Both the position numbers and the translations under genes were made by a program. A model generated the notes under the pieces. The model did no database searches and was not told where the DNA came from. It saw nothing but the letters and a program-made list of their open reading frames with translations. From contig CP073750.1 in the NCBI GenBank assembly GCA_024398135.1, forward strand, positions 2,356,001 through 2,420,000: DNA of 64,000 nt, in the 5' to 3' direction. This document shows, in pieces, positions 6,731 to 15,215 of the stretch (position 1 is its first letter; every line of letters begins with the position of its first letter). Source of the DNA: a bacterium SCSIO 12643. GTDB taxonomy: Bacteria > Bacteroidota > Bacteroidia > Flavobacteriales_G > Salibacteraceae.

Positions 6731-8815
6731 TTAGAATTTAAATCGGACCTGTGCGCGAATATCAGTTCTGCGCGGTTCTTGAATAAGTTCTGTTCCCGAT
6801 CCAAAAGTCGTTTCATGACTTAAGAATGTTCTTGACGCCTTGATCCAGAACTCAAAATTTCTGGATAGTTTGTAGTGGTAGACTAAAAATGCTCGTGTAC
6901 CTCTTCTATAAAATGCGGGTACACTGAAATAATACAGAACATCATTTTCATATGCATAAATTCGTGCGTTATAGTCATCGACATCAAACAATGCAATTCT
7001 TCCGGTTAAGGTAGATTTAAAATCCATAAACTTAAACTGGAAATCCTGATAGATCACAAAACCTTTTCCGTTTGGAACCCCAGGATAATCTGAGGTACTG
7101 GTTTCAATTCTACTGTTTAATTTTAATTTATCGGATGCCTTATAAGTCATGTGGAATCTAAGATAGCTTCTGGATACATCTCTTAAACTATGAATGGCTT
7201 CATCCATGTTGGCATTGTTTTTTTGAGTCTCTTTTCTGTAACGTGTATACACGTTTAGTGATCTGGAAACTTGCCATTGTAGTCGCAACATATAGTCTAA
7301 ACCTTCAGAAGGTCCATCCGCTCTGTAAGATAGCCAGTCAAATTGGTATTTGTCTACATATCCGGTAAGAACCACACCTTTTAATACGTCCGCTTTAAAC
7401 CCAACATATGTCCCTTTTTCATTATTGTTATCTGACCTTTCGCCAAATGAATTGGAATAGATACTCTGAAAATTTGGTTGGAAGTTTCTATTGATGATAG
7501 AAACACTTACGCGGTCATCCAACTGAATTAAAGCGCCTGCCAGATATGCCCAGCCACCGTTATTACTCATGGAAACTTCGCCAAAGAAGTTGATGTTTTT
7601 TAGTAGAATATTCGCATCTAAGCCCGCATTATACCATTGATTGGTATCCAAAAGAAATTTCTGATAGAGCTGTGGAGAACGGTCGAAATCTGCACCATAT
7701 TTGGAATGAATCACTCGAGTTCCCAGTTTAACTGATTTTTTACTCCAACTTAAATTGGCGCCCATAATTTCTTCAGAAATCGCTTTTTTGTCTGCAATTT
7801 CTCCCGGAGTTCTGTGAAGGCCGGATTCTTGCAGCGAGGTAAAAGCTCTATCCTGCGCATTTAATGTATCCTGGTCTGCAAGGTTGGCATCAATATTTTT
7901 TTTGGAATAGAATCCAGTAAGTTCAAAATCCTTAATCTGAATGGTAGTACCTGCTCCACGTAAAAAGTTGTTTTCGTTTCTTGAAGTATATGGGGATAGC
8001 TTACGCGCATAGCGGATGACATTCAAAGCATCTGCGGTTTTACGATAGCTAAAGCCAGACCAGAACGTTAATCCTTGTCCAAATTGCCCGTGAAAGTCAC
8101 CAATAGCCAGTTGTTTTACAATACCAATTTTTGATGCAAATAAGTGCGCGGAGTAGAAATCAAACCCATTGGGATTACTCCCTTTAAAAAACTCTTCACC
8201 GGGGTCTTTTTCTGCGGTAAAACCAAACGAAAGTTGGTCACTATGTTTAAATCTGTATCTTAAATACAAGCGATTGGGATCCCCCATATAACGACTGTTT
8301 TCACTTGTGGTACTGTCTCTTGGCGCATACCCTTCCTGCTCCTCTAATACACGGCCCCATAGAGACATCACCTCATGTGTTCCAAATTTGAAAGAACGTT
8401 TGAGATTAAACTGATCCGGTTTTTGACTGGAGGCAACTTTAACAAATGGAATTAGATTCTGTATGGTAACAAAATCAAATCCCTCTAAATTTCTTAATTC
8501 ATAAATCGTTAACAAATCTCCGTTTTTTATACGATAAGTGATTAGTGTTCTTACTTGAAAAGGTGTCAGGAGATTTAGTGATTCCAGTTCATCCTGTGAT
8601 GCAGTATTGATGTTTAATGGGTGATCAAAATAATAAGTGAGAATTTCAATCAAATTGGAGAAGTCAATTGTAGATGATTCATACTGCTGTGCAATAAATT
8701 CTATTCGCTGTTGAATCACATCATTTTTAAGCTCTTTTTGCTGCCCAAATCCCAAAGCTGGGAATGTGAGTAAAAAGCCTAGAGCCAGATATATGTATAG
8801 ATTACGAAATGACAT
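6731..8815 (-). CDS. Helix-hairpin-helix protein with outer-membrane barrel-like body
   Basis: 694 aa. It has an N-terminal signal peptide ending near GFGQQK. Residues about 70-135 hold paired ComEA-type HhH motifs (NINTASQDELESLNLL, then LLTIYELRNLEGFD). The remainder is rich in alternating aromatic and polar residues and ends in RTDIRAQVRFKF, as expected of an outer-membrane beta-barrel. This combination is common in Bacteroidota and its role is not known; HhH domains bind DNA in ComEA, but that cannot be assumed here. Its ATG overlaps the stop of the upstream gene by one base, so both are probably translated from one mRNA. Confidence 0.75.
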   Translation of the reverse strand: MSFRNLYIYLALGFLLTFPALGFGQQKELKNDVIQQRIEFIAQQYESSTIDFSNLIEILTYYFDHPLNINTASQDELESLNLLTPFQVRTLITYRIKNGDLLTIYELRNLEGFDFVTIQNLIPFVKVASSQKPDQFNLKRSFKFGTHEVMSLWGRVLEEQEGYAPRDSTTSENSRYMGDPNRLYLRYRFKHSDQLSFGFTAEKDPGEEFFKGSNPNGFDFYSAHLFASKIGIVKQLAIGDFHGQFGQGLTFWSGFSYRKTADALNVIRYARKLSPYTSRNENNFLRGAGTTIQIKDFELTGFYSKKNIDANLADQDTLNAQDRAFTSLQESGLHRTPGEIADKKAISEEIMGANLSWSKKSVKLGTRVIHSKYGADFDRSPQLYQKFLLDTNQWYNAGLDANILLKNINFFGEVSMSNNGGWAYLAGALIQLDDRVSVSIINRNFQPNFQSIYSNSFGERSDNNNEKGTYVGFKADVLKGVVLTGYVDKYQFDWLSYRADGPSEGLDYMLRLQWQVSRSLNVYTRYRKETQKNNANMDEAIHSLRDVSRSYLRFHMTYKASDKLKLNSRIETSTSDYPGVPNGKGFVIYQDFQFKFMDFKSTLTGRIALFDVDDYNARIYAYENDVLYYFSVPAFYRRGTRAFLVYHYKLSRNFEFWIKASRTFLSHETTFGSGTELIQEPRRTDIRAQVRFKF

Positions 8816-9648
8816 TATTTTTTTCGTAAAGTATATTGAAGGGAAATTTGCGAAACGTATCCAATATAGGTTTGATGGCTAAAACCTAAATCGAGATTGA
8901 AATTCTTAAGCTCAACACCTAAGCCACCATTAAAATGGAAATCATACGTATTTAATCCACCTCTAAAGAACAATGCGTCTATCGGGTGATATTCGATTCC
9001 AACTTTAAGATTTGGGTCTAAATCAATATTTTTTTCTACATCTACAACCGCAAATAGTTTTTTAGAAAATTCATAATTTAATCCCAGACGAATGATCATC
9101 GGGATTTTTTCTTCAATATCTCCGGAAAGAGAGCTGTTAGGTAAATTATAAACATGAGCTCCAAGGGTCAATTTTTCCGAGACATTAGCCAGAAGGCCAA
9201 TTTCAGCTGTCAATCCATCTTTATTTGGCGTTTGTGCCTCGGCAATTGAAACCAATAAATAATCCAGTTGAACCCCGAGAGACACATTTTTGGAAATGTT
9301 GAGTCCGTAGGCCAATCCAAATTTGTTTTCATTGTAATCTGAAAAGCCAAATTGTTGTACCGTTAGTCCAAAGGTTCCTAATTTAATCGGAATGGCCATG
9401 TTAAAGTTTTTCAAGCCCAATTCGGATAGTCCAAATCTGTTTTCATATGCAAAACCAAATCCGAATTCTTTTACATGTGCCAGAGCAGCCTGATTGTTGT
9501 TTGAAGACCATATGTCGGTTAAAGTTACATTGGCATGTCCTAAACCTAGAGATCTTGCTCCAACACCGGAGTTACCTATTGCTAAAATTGAGTTGCTGCT
9601 GATCAGCAAAATTGAAATCAGAATAGGAGAGAGAAACCTGTATAACAT
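8815..9648 (-). CDS. Predicted outer-membrane protein (PorV/PorQ-like repeat barrel)
   Basis: About 277 aa. The signal peptide (hydrophobic run LISILLISSNSILA) is followed by GVGARSLGLGHANVTL, a start typical of the PorV/FadL-like proteins of Bacteroidota, and by repeated antiparallel strands ending in ISLQYTLRKK. The frame opens at a GTG at 9654, but the ATG at 9648 fits the signal peptide better. It is the first gene of a two-gene unit with the HhH/barrel protein, and the pair may act together at the outer membrane. The specific function is unknown. Confidence 0.65.
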   Translation of the reverse strand: MLYRFLSPILISILLISSNSILAIGNSGVGARSLGLGHANVTLTDIWSSNNNQAALAHVKEFGFGFAYENRFGLSELGLKNFNMAIPIKLGTFGLTVQQFGFSDYNENKFGLAYGLNISKNVSLGVQLDYLLVSIAEAQTPNKDGLTAEIGLLANVSEKLTLGAHVYNLPNSSLSGDIEEKIPMIIRLGLNYEFSKKLFAVVDVEKNIDLDPNLKVGIEYHPIDALFFRGGLNTYDFHFNGGLGVELKNFNLDLGFSHQTYIGYVSQISLQYTLRKK

Positions 9649-9954
9649 GGTCACAAATTAAATTAAAAAATCCATTCATTGATGATGTGATTCGATTATC
9701 AAAGGGTTAATCTTTTTCATCTATATCAAAATAAAAGATATTTAAGTCCTTTATTTAAGCGTTGAAATTCAATAACTGATAAAAATCATAAAAATAAATG
9801 AGTAAAAAACAAAAGGTTTTTGGTTTTAATATGTTGTATTTGAGCTGTTTAAATGTTTGTTTTGAGCTGGTTTATTTTTTGTGAAATAATTGTTATTTAC
9901 TCGAAATGTCGGTTTATTTTTGTCATGAAATTGTAATACGCAAAACTTATTGAT
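9649..9954. other. Divergent intergenic region upstream of the nos-region cytochrome
   Basis: 306 very AT-rich bases between the outer-membrane protein gene and the cytochrome c gene. No gene was found. It holds a Crp/Fnr-like palindrome (9776-9789) and two -7-like elements on the plus strand, TGTATTTG at 9835-9842 and TATTTTTG at 9915-9922. The first would give a leader of roughly 100 bases before the ATG at 9955. Confidence 0.6.
9776..9789 (+). promoter_or_regulatory. Crp/Fnr-family-like operator upstream of cytochrome c
   Basis: CTGATAAAAATCAT contains TGA-N6-TCA and is identical over 13 bases to the site upstream of nosZ. Its centre is 52.5 bases before the -7-like element TGTATTTG at 9835. 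The regulator is not in the window. Confidence 0.5.
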
Positions 9955-10437
9955 ATGAAATTGAAAGCATTTTTATTTGTAGGATTAATTGGAGTAATGG
10001 CTTCATGTGGTGGAGAATCAAATGCTCCTGCTACTGAATCTAAGCCTGCGGCTGCACCTGCTCAAGAGGAAGCAGTAGTTGAAACTTCTGCGGATGTTGA
10101 TCCTATGGAAAACGTTGGAATAGGACCAATTGATGAATTAGAATTTGATGAAGAAATTGACGAAGCGTTAGCTGCAAGTGGAAAAGAAGTTTTTGAAGCA
10201 AAATGTACAGCTTGTCATAAAACCAATAAAAGATATATTGGGCCATCTCCACAAGGAATTTATGAGAGACGTAATCCGGCTTGGGTAATGAATATGATTC
10301 TAAACCCAGATGAGATGGTTGCGGAAGATCCGATCGCAAAAGCTTTATTGGCTGAATATGCTTCGCCAATGGCAAACCAAAATTTAACTGAAGATGAAGC
10401 TCGTGCAGTAGTGGAGTATTTCAGAACGATTGAGTAG
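9955..10437 (+). CDS. Class I cytochrome c lipoprotein
   Basis: 160 aa. It has a lipoprotein signal with a lipobox at GVMASCGG (Cys about 18), then an acidic, alanine/proline-rich linker, then a cytochrome c domain. The single heme site is CTACHK (about residues 83-88), with a likely Met ligand in ASPMANQ (about 140), and the C-terminus EARAVVEYFRTI is typical of small class I cytochromes. It should be membrane-tethered, facing the periplasm, and could pass electrons to nitrous oxide reductase encoded just downstream. A strong terminator follows, so it is a separate unit from nosZ although both carry the same kind of operator. The electron donor role is inferred from position. Confidence 0.88.
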   Translation: MKLKAFLFVGLIGVMASCGGESNAPATESKPAAAPAQEEAVVETSADVDPMENVGIGPIDELEFDEEIDEALAASGKEVFEAKCTACHKTNKRYIGPSPQGIYERRNPAWVMNMILNPDEMVAEDPIAKALLAEYASPMANQNLTEDEARAVVEYFRTIE

Positions 10438-10458
10438 TATAAACTACCTAAAGTATTG

Positions 10459-10493
10459 AAGCCTCTGTCTTTAAAGACAGAGGCTTTTTTTTT
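10459..10493 (+). terminator. Rho-independent terminator after cytochrome c
   Basis: Near-perfect hairpin AAGCCTCTGTCT/AGACAGAGGCTT with a TTAA loop and nine T residues. It separates the cytochrome gene from nosZ. Confidence 0.92.
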
Positions 10494-10505
10494 GGATTCT
10501 TTTTT

Positions 10506-10519
10506 ATGATAAAAATCAT
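10506..10519 (+). promoter_or_regulatory. Crp/Fnr-family-like operator upstream of nosZ
   Basis: ATGATAAAAATCAT has perfect ATGAT/ATCAT half-sites (TGA-N6-TCA). Its centre is 51.5 bases before GACCTTTG (10564-10571), a one-mismatch -7 element, which suits activation from about -62 to -65. Confidence 0.6.
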
Positions 10520-10611
10520 CGATCCTTCTAAGATAAATCATGAACAAAACTTTTATAATAGAAGACCTTTGTGTCTCTTAAGGTGAAGTAATGCACTAAG
10601 AGAATTAAAAC

Positions 10612-12624
10612 ATGTCCAAATTTAGTTTTAATAAAAATCAAGTTATGTTAAAAAAAGCACTGTATGGATTGGCAATAGCCAGTGTCGCCTTCTCTAGTTG
10701 TGGCGGACCTTCAGCAGATGGAGGTAAAAAAGCAACTACAGGAGCTCTAGGTAGCTCGGTGGCCGAAAAAGCTTATGTAGCACCAGGTGAGTATGATGAA
10801 TTTTATGCTTTCATCTCAGGTGGATTTAGTGGTCAGTTGGCCGTTTATGGATTACCATCTGGACGTTTGTTCAGAGTGATTCCGGTATTCTCTCAAGATC
10901 CGGAAAAAGGTTATGGTTATAACGAAGAAACCAAGCCATTATTGAATACTTCTCATGGTATGGTTCCTTGGGGAGACGCGCACCATCCGGATATCTCACA
11001 AACAGGAGGTAAAGTAGATGGTAGATGGGTGTTTATTAATGAAAACAACACTCCGCGTATTGCACGTATTAGTTTGAAAACTTTTGAAACTGAAGAAATT
11101 ATTGAAATTCCAAATTCAGCAGGTAATCACAGTTCTTCATTTGTTACTGAAAACTCTGAATATGTGGTAGCAGGTACACGTTTTTCTGTGCCAATTCCAC
11201 AAAGAGATATTCCAATTTCAGAATATAAAGGGAATTTCCAGGGGTCTTTATCATTCTTAAGTATTGATAAAGAAGATGGAGATATGGATTTGGCTTTCCA
11301 AATTAGAATGCCAGGTTTTGATTATGATCTTTCTCACCCAGGTCGTGGAAAATCTCATGGATGGTTTTTCTTTACTACATATAATACTGAGGAAGCGCAC
11401 TCTCTTTTAGAAGTGAATGCATCTCAAAACGATAAAGATTTTATCGCGGCTGTAAACTGGAAATATGCTGAGCAATTAATTGCTGAAGGTAAATTCACTG
11501 AAGAAGCTGTAAAATATGCAGAGAATGAGTGGGATGAAAGCACTCATATGGCTACTAGTACTATTAAGAAATCAGTAAAAGTATTAGACGCTTCAAAATT
11601 ACCAGGATTGGTATATTTCTTACCTACACCAAAATCACCGCATGGTTGTGATGTTTCTCCGGATGGTGAATACATTATTGGTTCAGGTAAATTAGCAGCA
11701 GAATTAACTGCACACTCTTTCACCAAAATTGAAAAAGCAATTGCTGAAAAGAATTTTGACGGGGAAGCTTACGGTATTCCAATCTTAAACTATGAAGCTA
11801 TTAACGCTGGAGCTGTGAAGAATCCAGGTTTAGGTCCATTACATACTGAATTTGATGGTAAAGGAAATGCATATACTACTTTCTTTATCTCATCTGAAGT
11901 TGTAAAATGGAAATTAGGAACCTGGGAAGTGATTGACCGTCACCCGGTATATTATTCAGTAGGTCACTTGATGATTCCTGGTGGTAACTCAAGAGAGCCA
12001 TTTGGTAAATACTTAGTGGCAATGAATAAAATTACTAAAGATAGATATCTATCTACAGGTCCTGAGGTTTGTCAATCAGCTCAGTTATTCAATATTGAGG
12101 GAGATAAAATGGAATTGTTGTTAGATTTCCCAACAGTGGGAGAACCGCACTATGCAGCAGGTTGTCCGGCTGATTTGGTTCATCCAAATACAACTAAAAT
12201 TTTCAAACTGGAAGAAAACAATCACCCTTACGTAACTAAGTCTGAGAAAGAAGCAAGAGTGGTTCGTGATGGTAATGATGTTCATATCTATATGACCATG
12301 ATTCGTTCTCACTTTGCACCTGATAATATCGAAGGTGTAAGAGTAGGTGATAGAGTATTCTTCCACATTACTAACCTGGAGCAAGATTATGATGTGCCTC
12401 ATGGATTCTCAATGATCGGAGCAAACACTTCTGAGTTATTGATTATGCCAGGTAGAACTGAAACGTCAATGTGGTATCCAAAAGAAGTTGGAGTATGGCC
12501 ATTCTATTGTACAGATTTCTGTTCAGCACTTCACCAGGAAATGCAGGGGTACGTAAGAGTATCTCCAAAAGGGTCAAATACACCATTGACTTATACATTG
12601 GATGATGATCCATTAGACATGTAA
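10612..12624 (+). CDS. nosZ: Nitrous oxide reductase, Sec-dependent (clade II-like), predicted lipoprotein
   Basis: 670 aa. It reduces N2O to N2 in the periplasm as the last step of denitrification. The N-terminus lacks a twin-arginine motif and instead has a Sec lipoprotein signal ending at AFSSCGG (Cys about 30), the mark of clade II-like enzymes and of membrane anchoring. The beta-propeller carries the His-rich CuZ segments (DAHHPDIS, NHSSSF, HGCDVSPDG, LHTEFDG). The C-terminal cupredoxin domain has DVPHGFSMIG and the CuA motif CTDFCSALHQEM (about 630-642). Start: ATG at 10612 has an AAGAGA stretch upstream; ATG at 10645 is an alternative that keeps the signal peptide. It is flanked by terminators, so it is a one-gene unit. 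Confidence 0.97.
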   Translation: MSKFSFNKNQVMLKKALYGLAIASVAFSSCGGPSADGGKKATTGALGSSVAEKAYVAPGEYDEFYAFISGGFSGQLAVYGLPSGRLFRVIPVFSQDPEKGYGYNEETKPLLNTSHGMVPWGDAHHPDISQTGGKVDGRWVFINENNTPRIARISLKTFETEEIIEIPNSAGNHSSSFVTENSEYVVAGTRFSVPIPQRDIPISEYKGNFQGSLSFLSIDKEDGDMDLAFQIRMPGFDYDLSHPGRGKSHGWFFFTTYNTEEAHSLLEVNASQNDKDFIAAVNWKYAEQLIAEGKFTEEAVKYAENEWDESTHMATSTIKKSVKVLDASKLPGLVYFLPTPKSPHGCDVSPDGEYIIGSGKLAAELTAHSFTKIEKAIAEKNFDGEAYGIPILNYEAINAGAVKNPGLGPLHTEFDGKGNAYTTFFISSEVVKWKLGTWEVIDRHPVYYSVGHLMIPGGNSREPFGKYLVAMNKITKDRYLSTGPEVCQSAQLFNIEGDKMELLLDFPTVGEPHYAAGCPADLVHPNTTKIFKLEENNHPYVTKSEKEARVVRDGNDVHIYMTMIRSHFAPDNIEGVRVGDRVFFHITNLEQDYDVPHGFSMIGANTSELLIMPGRTETSMWYPKEVGVWPFYCTDFCSALHQEMQGYVRVSPKGSNTPLTYTLDDDPLDM

Positions 12625-12649
12625 TGATGTAAATTAAGAGGATAGAAAA

Positions 12650-12676
12650 GGCGAGTGTTTTTATCTCGCCTTTTTT
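12650..12676 (+). terminator. Rho-independent terminator after nosZ
   Basis: GGCGAG pairs with CTCGCC across a 9-base loop, followed by TTTTTT. The downstream nos genes therefore probably need their own promoter. Confidence 0.88.
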
Positions 12677-12730
12677 GTGCCTTTTGTCACTTATAAAACT
12701 GTAAAGAATCATGTTTTAAAATAGTATAAC

Positions 12731-12774
12731 ATGATGAAATTCATAGTTTTATATTGGGTGTTGAGATAATTTTG
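12731..12774 (+). promoter_or_regulatory. Crp/Fnr-like site and -7 element for the nos accessory operon
   Basis: ATGA-N6-TCAT at 12731-12744 (inner bases not symmetric) lies 29.5 bases, centre to start, before TAATTTTG at 12767-12774, an exact TAnnTTTG. This spacing is 22 bases (about two helical turns) shorter than at nosZ and would place the site near -42, as in class II Crp/Fnr activation. It is weaker in symmetry than the other sites. Confidence 0.45.
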
Positions 12775-12811
12775 AATCATGTGATCCAATAAAATTTTTA
12801 AGTCACTGATT

Positions 12812-13402
12812 ATGAAAAAGTCTAGAATTTTGATGATAATAGGTCCTTTGTTTTTACTAGGTCTATTTGTTTATCCGTTGTGGAATATCCGATTAGAAGC
12901 TCCACAATATCCAATTCCTTTGGGAATGTACATTCACATCAATAAAATTACGGATGAACTGCCGCACGATGTGAAAAATATTAACCTCATGAATCATTAC
13001 GTGGGAATGAAAGAAATTCCGGAACATATGCTGGAGTTTGATTTATTTCCTCCAATTATAATTGCGATGGTGATCATCGGAGTTTTAATTGGATTTAAAG
13101 CAAATTATAAATGGTTTCTGGGGTGGTTTATCTTAATGTCTTTGTTAGGAATAGCAGGAGTTTACGATTTTTATCTTTGGGAATATGATTATGGACATGA
13201 TCTGGATCCTAAAGCGATTATGAAGTTTACGAATCCGGATGGAACTCCAATGGGCTTCCAACCCCCACTGTTTGGTTCCAAAGTAATCTTAAATTTCGTA
13301 GCACATTCTTACCCTGCAACAGGAGCATATTTAATGTTTGTGGGGATGATGATGACATTAGCTGCTTTCTTTGTGGGAAAAGCCGAAGAAGCTAAAAAAT
13401 AA
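12812..13402 (+). CDS. Uncharacterised nos-cluster membrane protein with His/Met-rich loop
   Basis: 196 aa. One N-terminal membrane segment (about residues 5-26) is followed by a loop of about 45 residues that should face the periplasm, then three hydrophobic segments near 80-97, 103-120 and 165-187. The loop carries several histidines and methionines, with LPHDVKNINLMNHYVGM as its most distinctive part, residues suited to copper or heme binding. It is the first gene of the nosL-D-F-Y run. I recall similar small membrane proteins beside clade II nosZ, without a tested role. It could deliver copper or electrons to NosZ; this is inference. Confidence 0.8.
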   Translation: MKKSRILMIIGPLFLLGLFVYPLWNIRLEAPQYPIPLGMYIHINKITDELPHDVKNINLMNHYVGMKEIPEHMLEFDLFPPIIIAMVIIGVLIGFKANYKWFLGWFILMSLLGIAGVYDFYLWEYDYGHDLDPKAIMKFTNPDGTPMGFQPPLFGSKVILNFVAHSYPATGAYLMFVGMMMTLAAFFVGKAEEAKK

Positions 13403-13504
13403 ATGAAGATGAGTGATTAAAAGATTTGAGCCTTTTTGAGGCAATCGGGAGGGCTCAATCTTTACTTTTACATACTAAATTATCAATCAATAAAACAATT
13501 TAAA

Positions 13505-13948
13505 ATGCGCAATATATTTTCGTGGGTATCGATATTTCTATTCATGTTTTTAACCTCTTGTTCTGTTGAACCTGAACAGATTAATTATGGAAATGATCAA
13601 TGTGATTTCTGTAAAATGGGAGTAGTGGATAAATCACATTCGGCCCAATATGTGACTCAAAAAGGTAAACAATTCAAGTTTGATGCAGTAGAATGTATGA
13701 TTCGTAAGATTTCTGATCCGGCAGTCAAAGAATCTGAATTGGCATATATTCTGGTGGCTGATTATAGCAACCCGGGAAATATGGCTGATGCAAAAACTGC
13801 AACATTTTTGGTGAGTAAGGCAATAAAGAGCCCAATGGGTGCATATTTATCTGCTTTTTCTGATAATGCGGTTGCAGTTAAAACCCAGGAAGAAGTAGGT
13901 GGAAAGGTTTACAACTGGGAAGAAATCAAAAAATATATAGCAAAATAA
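13505..13948 (+). CDS. nosL: NosL copper chaperone lipoprotein
   Basis: About 147 aa. It is the outer-leaflet or periplasmic copper(I) carrier that supplies the CuZ centre of NosZ. The lipobox FLTSCS follows a hydrophobic signal, and the copper-binding CDFCKMGV motif and a downstream VECM are visible. The frame is open from 13436, but the region before the ATG at 13505 does not look like a signal peptide, whereas translation from 13505 gives a standard lipoprotein N-terminus. nosD starts 3 bases after the stop, so translation is probably linked. Confidence 0.93.
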   Translation: MRNIFSWVSIFLFMFLTSCSVEPEQINYGNDQCDFCKMGVVDKSHSAQYVTQKGKQFKFDAVECMIRKISDPAVKESELAYILVADYSNPGNMADAKTATFLVSKAIKSPMGAYLSAFSDNAVAVKTQEEVGGKVYNWEEIKKYIAK

Positions 13949-13951
13949 ACC

Positions 13952-15196
13952 ATGAAAAGGGCTTTTATATTTCTGGTGTTTACATGTTTCTATTTTGGGA
14001 GTTATGCCAAACAAATAGAAGTATGCCCGACATGTGAGGTAACAACCATTGCAGCTGGAATTGCAATGGCACAAAAAGGAGACGAAGTTCTCATTAAAGA
14101 AGGAACATATAAAGAACATGACCTGGAAGTCATGACTTCAATAAAATTAGTGGGGGAGGGCAACCCGGTAATTGATGGAGAACAACTCGGAACCATTTTA
14201 AGAGTTCAAACAGATAGTTTTTCCGTGGAGGGAATAAGCTTTATCAACGTAGGACATAGTTACACTAAAGATTATGCGGCTATTCTTGTAGTGAGGTCTA
14301 ATCATTTTAGAATCGCACATAATTACCTTGAAAATGTGTTTTTTGGAATCCTCGTGGAGAAATCACATTATGGTGTGATCGAACATAATGAGGTAGTAGG
14401 AACCAAAAAGAGCGAAGCTAATTCAGGAAACGGAATTCATATCTGGCATTCATCAGATTTAAAAATCAGGGAGAATAAGTTGCATGGAATGCGTGATGGA
14501 TTGTACTTCGAATTTGTTGACAATGCTGAGATTTATAATAATCTGAGCTTTGAAAATATCAGATATGGATTGCATTTTATGTTTTCCAACAATGATGAAT
14601 ATTACAATAATAGATTTACCAGAAATGGTGCAGGAGTGGCGGTTATGTTTTCCAAGTTTATTGTAATGCATCATAACCGATTTGAATACAATTGGGGGAC
14701 TGCATCTTATGGGTTATTGCTGAAAGAAATTTATGATGCGGAGATTTACGAGAACATTTTTGAACAGAATACCATTGGAATCAATGGAGAAGGTTCAACA
14801 AGAATTAATTACACGAATAATCAGTTTTTAAGAAATGGTTGGGCTGTAAAGATTACAGGGGCATGTTATGATAATATTTTTCTGGAAAATGATTTCTCAC
14901 ACAATGCATTTGATTTAGCATTTGATGGGCATTTGAATGGAAGTAAGTTTGATCATAATTATTGGAGTGATTATACCGGGTACGATTTAGACAAAAATGG
15001 GATTGGAGATGTGCCTTACAGACCTGTAAAACTATTTTCGTATATCGTGAATCGCACACCGGAAACCATTATATTATTAAGAAGTCTGTTTGTTGATATG
15101 ATCAACTTCTCAGAAAAAGTTTCACCGGTATTTACACCAGACAATCTATTAGATAATCACCCATTGATGGTACGTCCTGAGGTGATTTTAGAATAA
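13952..15196 (+). CDS. nosD: NosD periplasmic nos maturation protein
   Basis: 414 aa. It has a Sec signal peptide ending near GSYAKQ, then a right-handed beta-helix built of short repeats (IRENKLHG, AEIYNNLSF, HHNRFEYN, EIYENIFEQ), characteristic of CASH/NosD proteins. NosD works with the NosFY transporter in assembling the copper-sulfur CuZ cluster. A CPTC motif follows the signal, and the C-terminal DHNYWSDYTGYDLDKNGIGD is typical of the family. It lies between nosL and nosF. Confidence 0.95.
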   Translation: MKRAFIFLVFTCFYFGSYAKQIEVCPTCEVTTIAAGIAMAQKGDEVLIKEGTYKEHDLEVMTSIKLVGEGNPVIDGEQLGTILRVQTDSFSVEGISFINVGHSYTKDYAAILVVRSNHFRIAHNYLENVFFGILVEKSHYGVIEHNEVVGTKKSEANSGNGIHIWHSSDLKIRENKLHGMRDGLYFEFVDNAEIYNNLSFENIRYGLHFMFSNNDEYYNNRFTRNGAGVAVMFSKFIVMHHNRFEYNWGTASYGLLLKEIYDAEIYENIFEQNTIGINGEGSTRINYTNNQFLRNGWAVKITGACYDNIFLENDFSHNAFDLAFDGHLNGSKFDHNYWSDYTGYDLDKNGIGDVPYRPVKLFSYIVNRTPETIILLRSLFVDMINFSEKVSPVFTPDNLLDNHPLMVRPEVILE

Positions 15197-15215
15197 ACGA
15201 ATTAAAATATAAACC

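Noticed and set aside
12443-12712. Minus-strand open frame over the end of nosZ
   Set aside because: It covers the conserved CuA region and the terminator hairpin; no ribosome site or family likeness.
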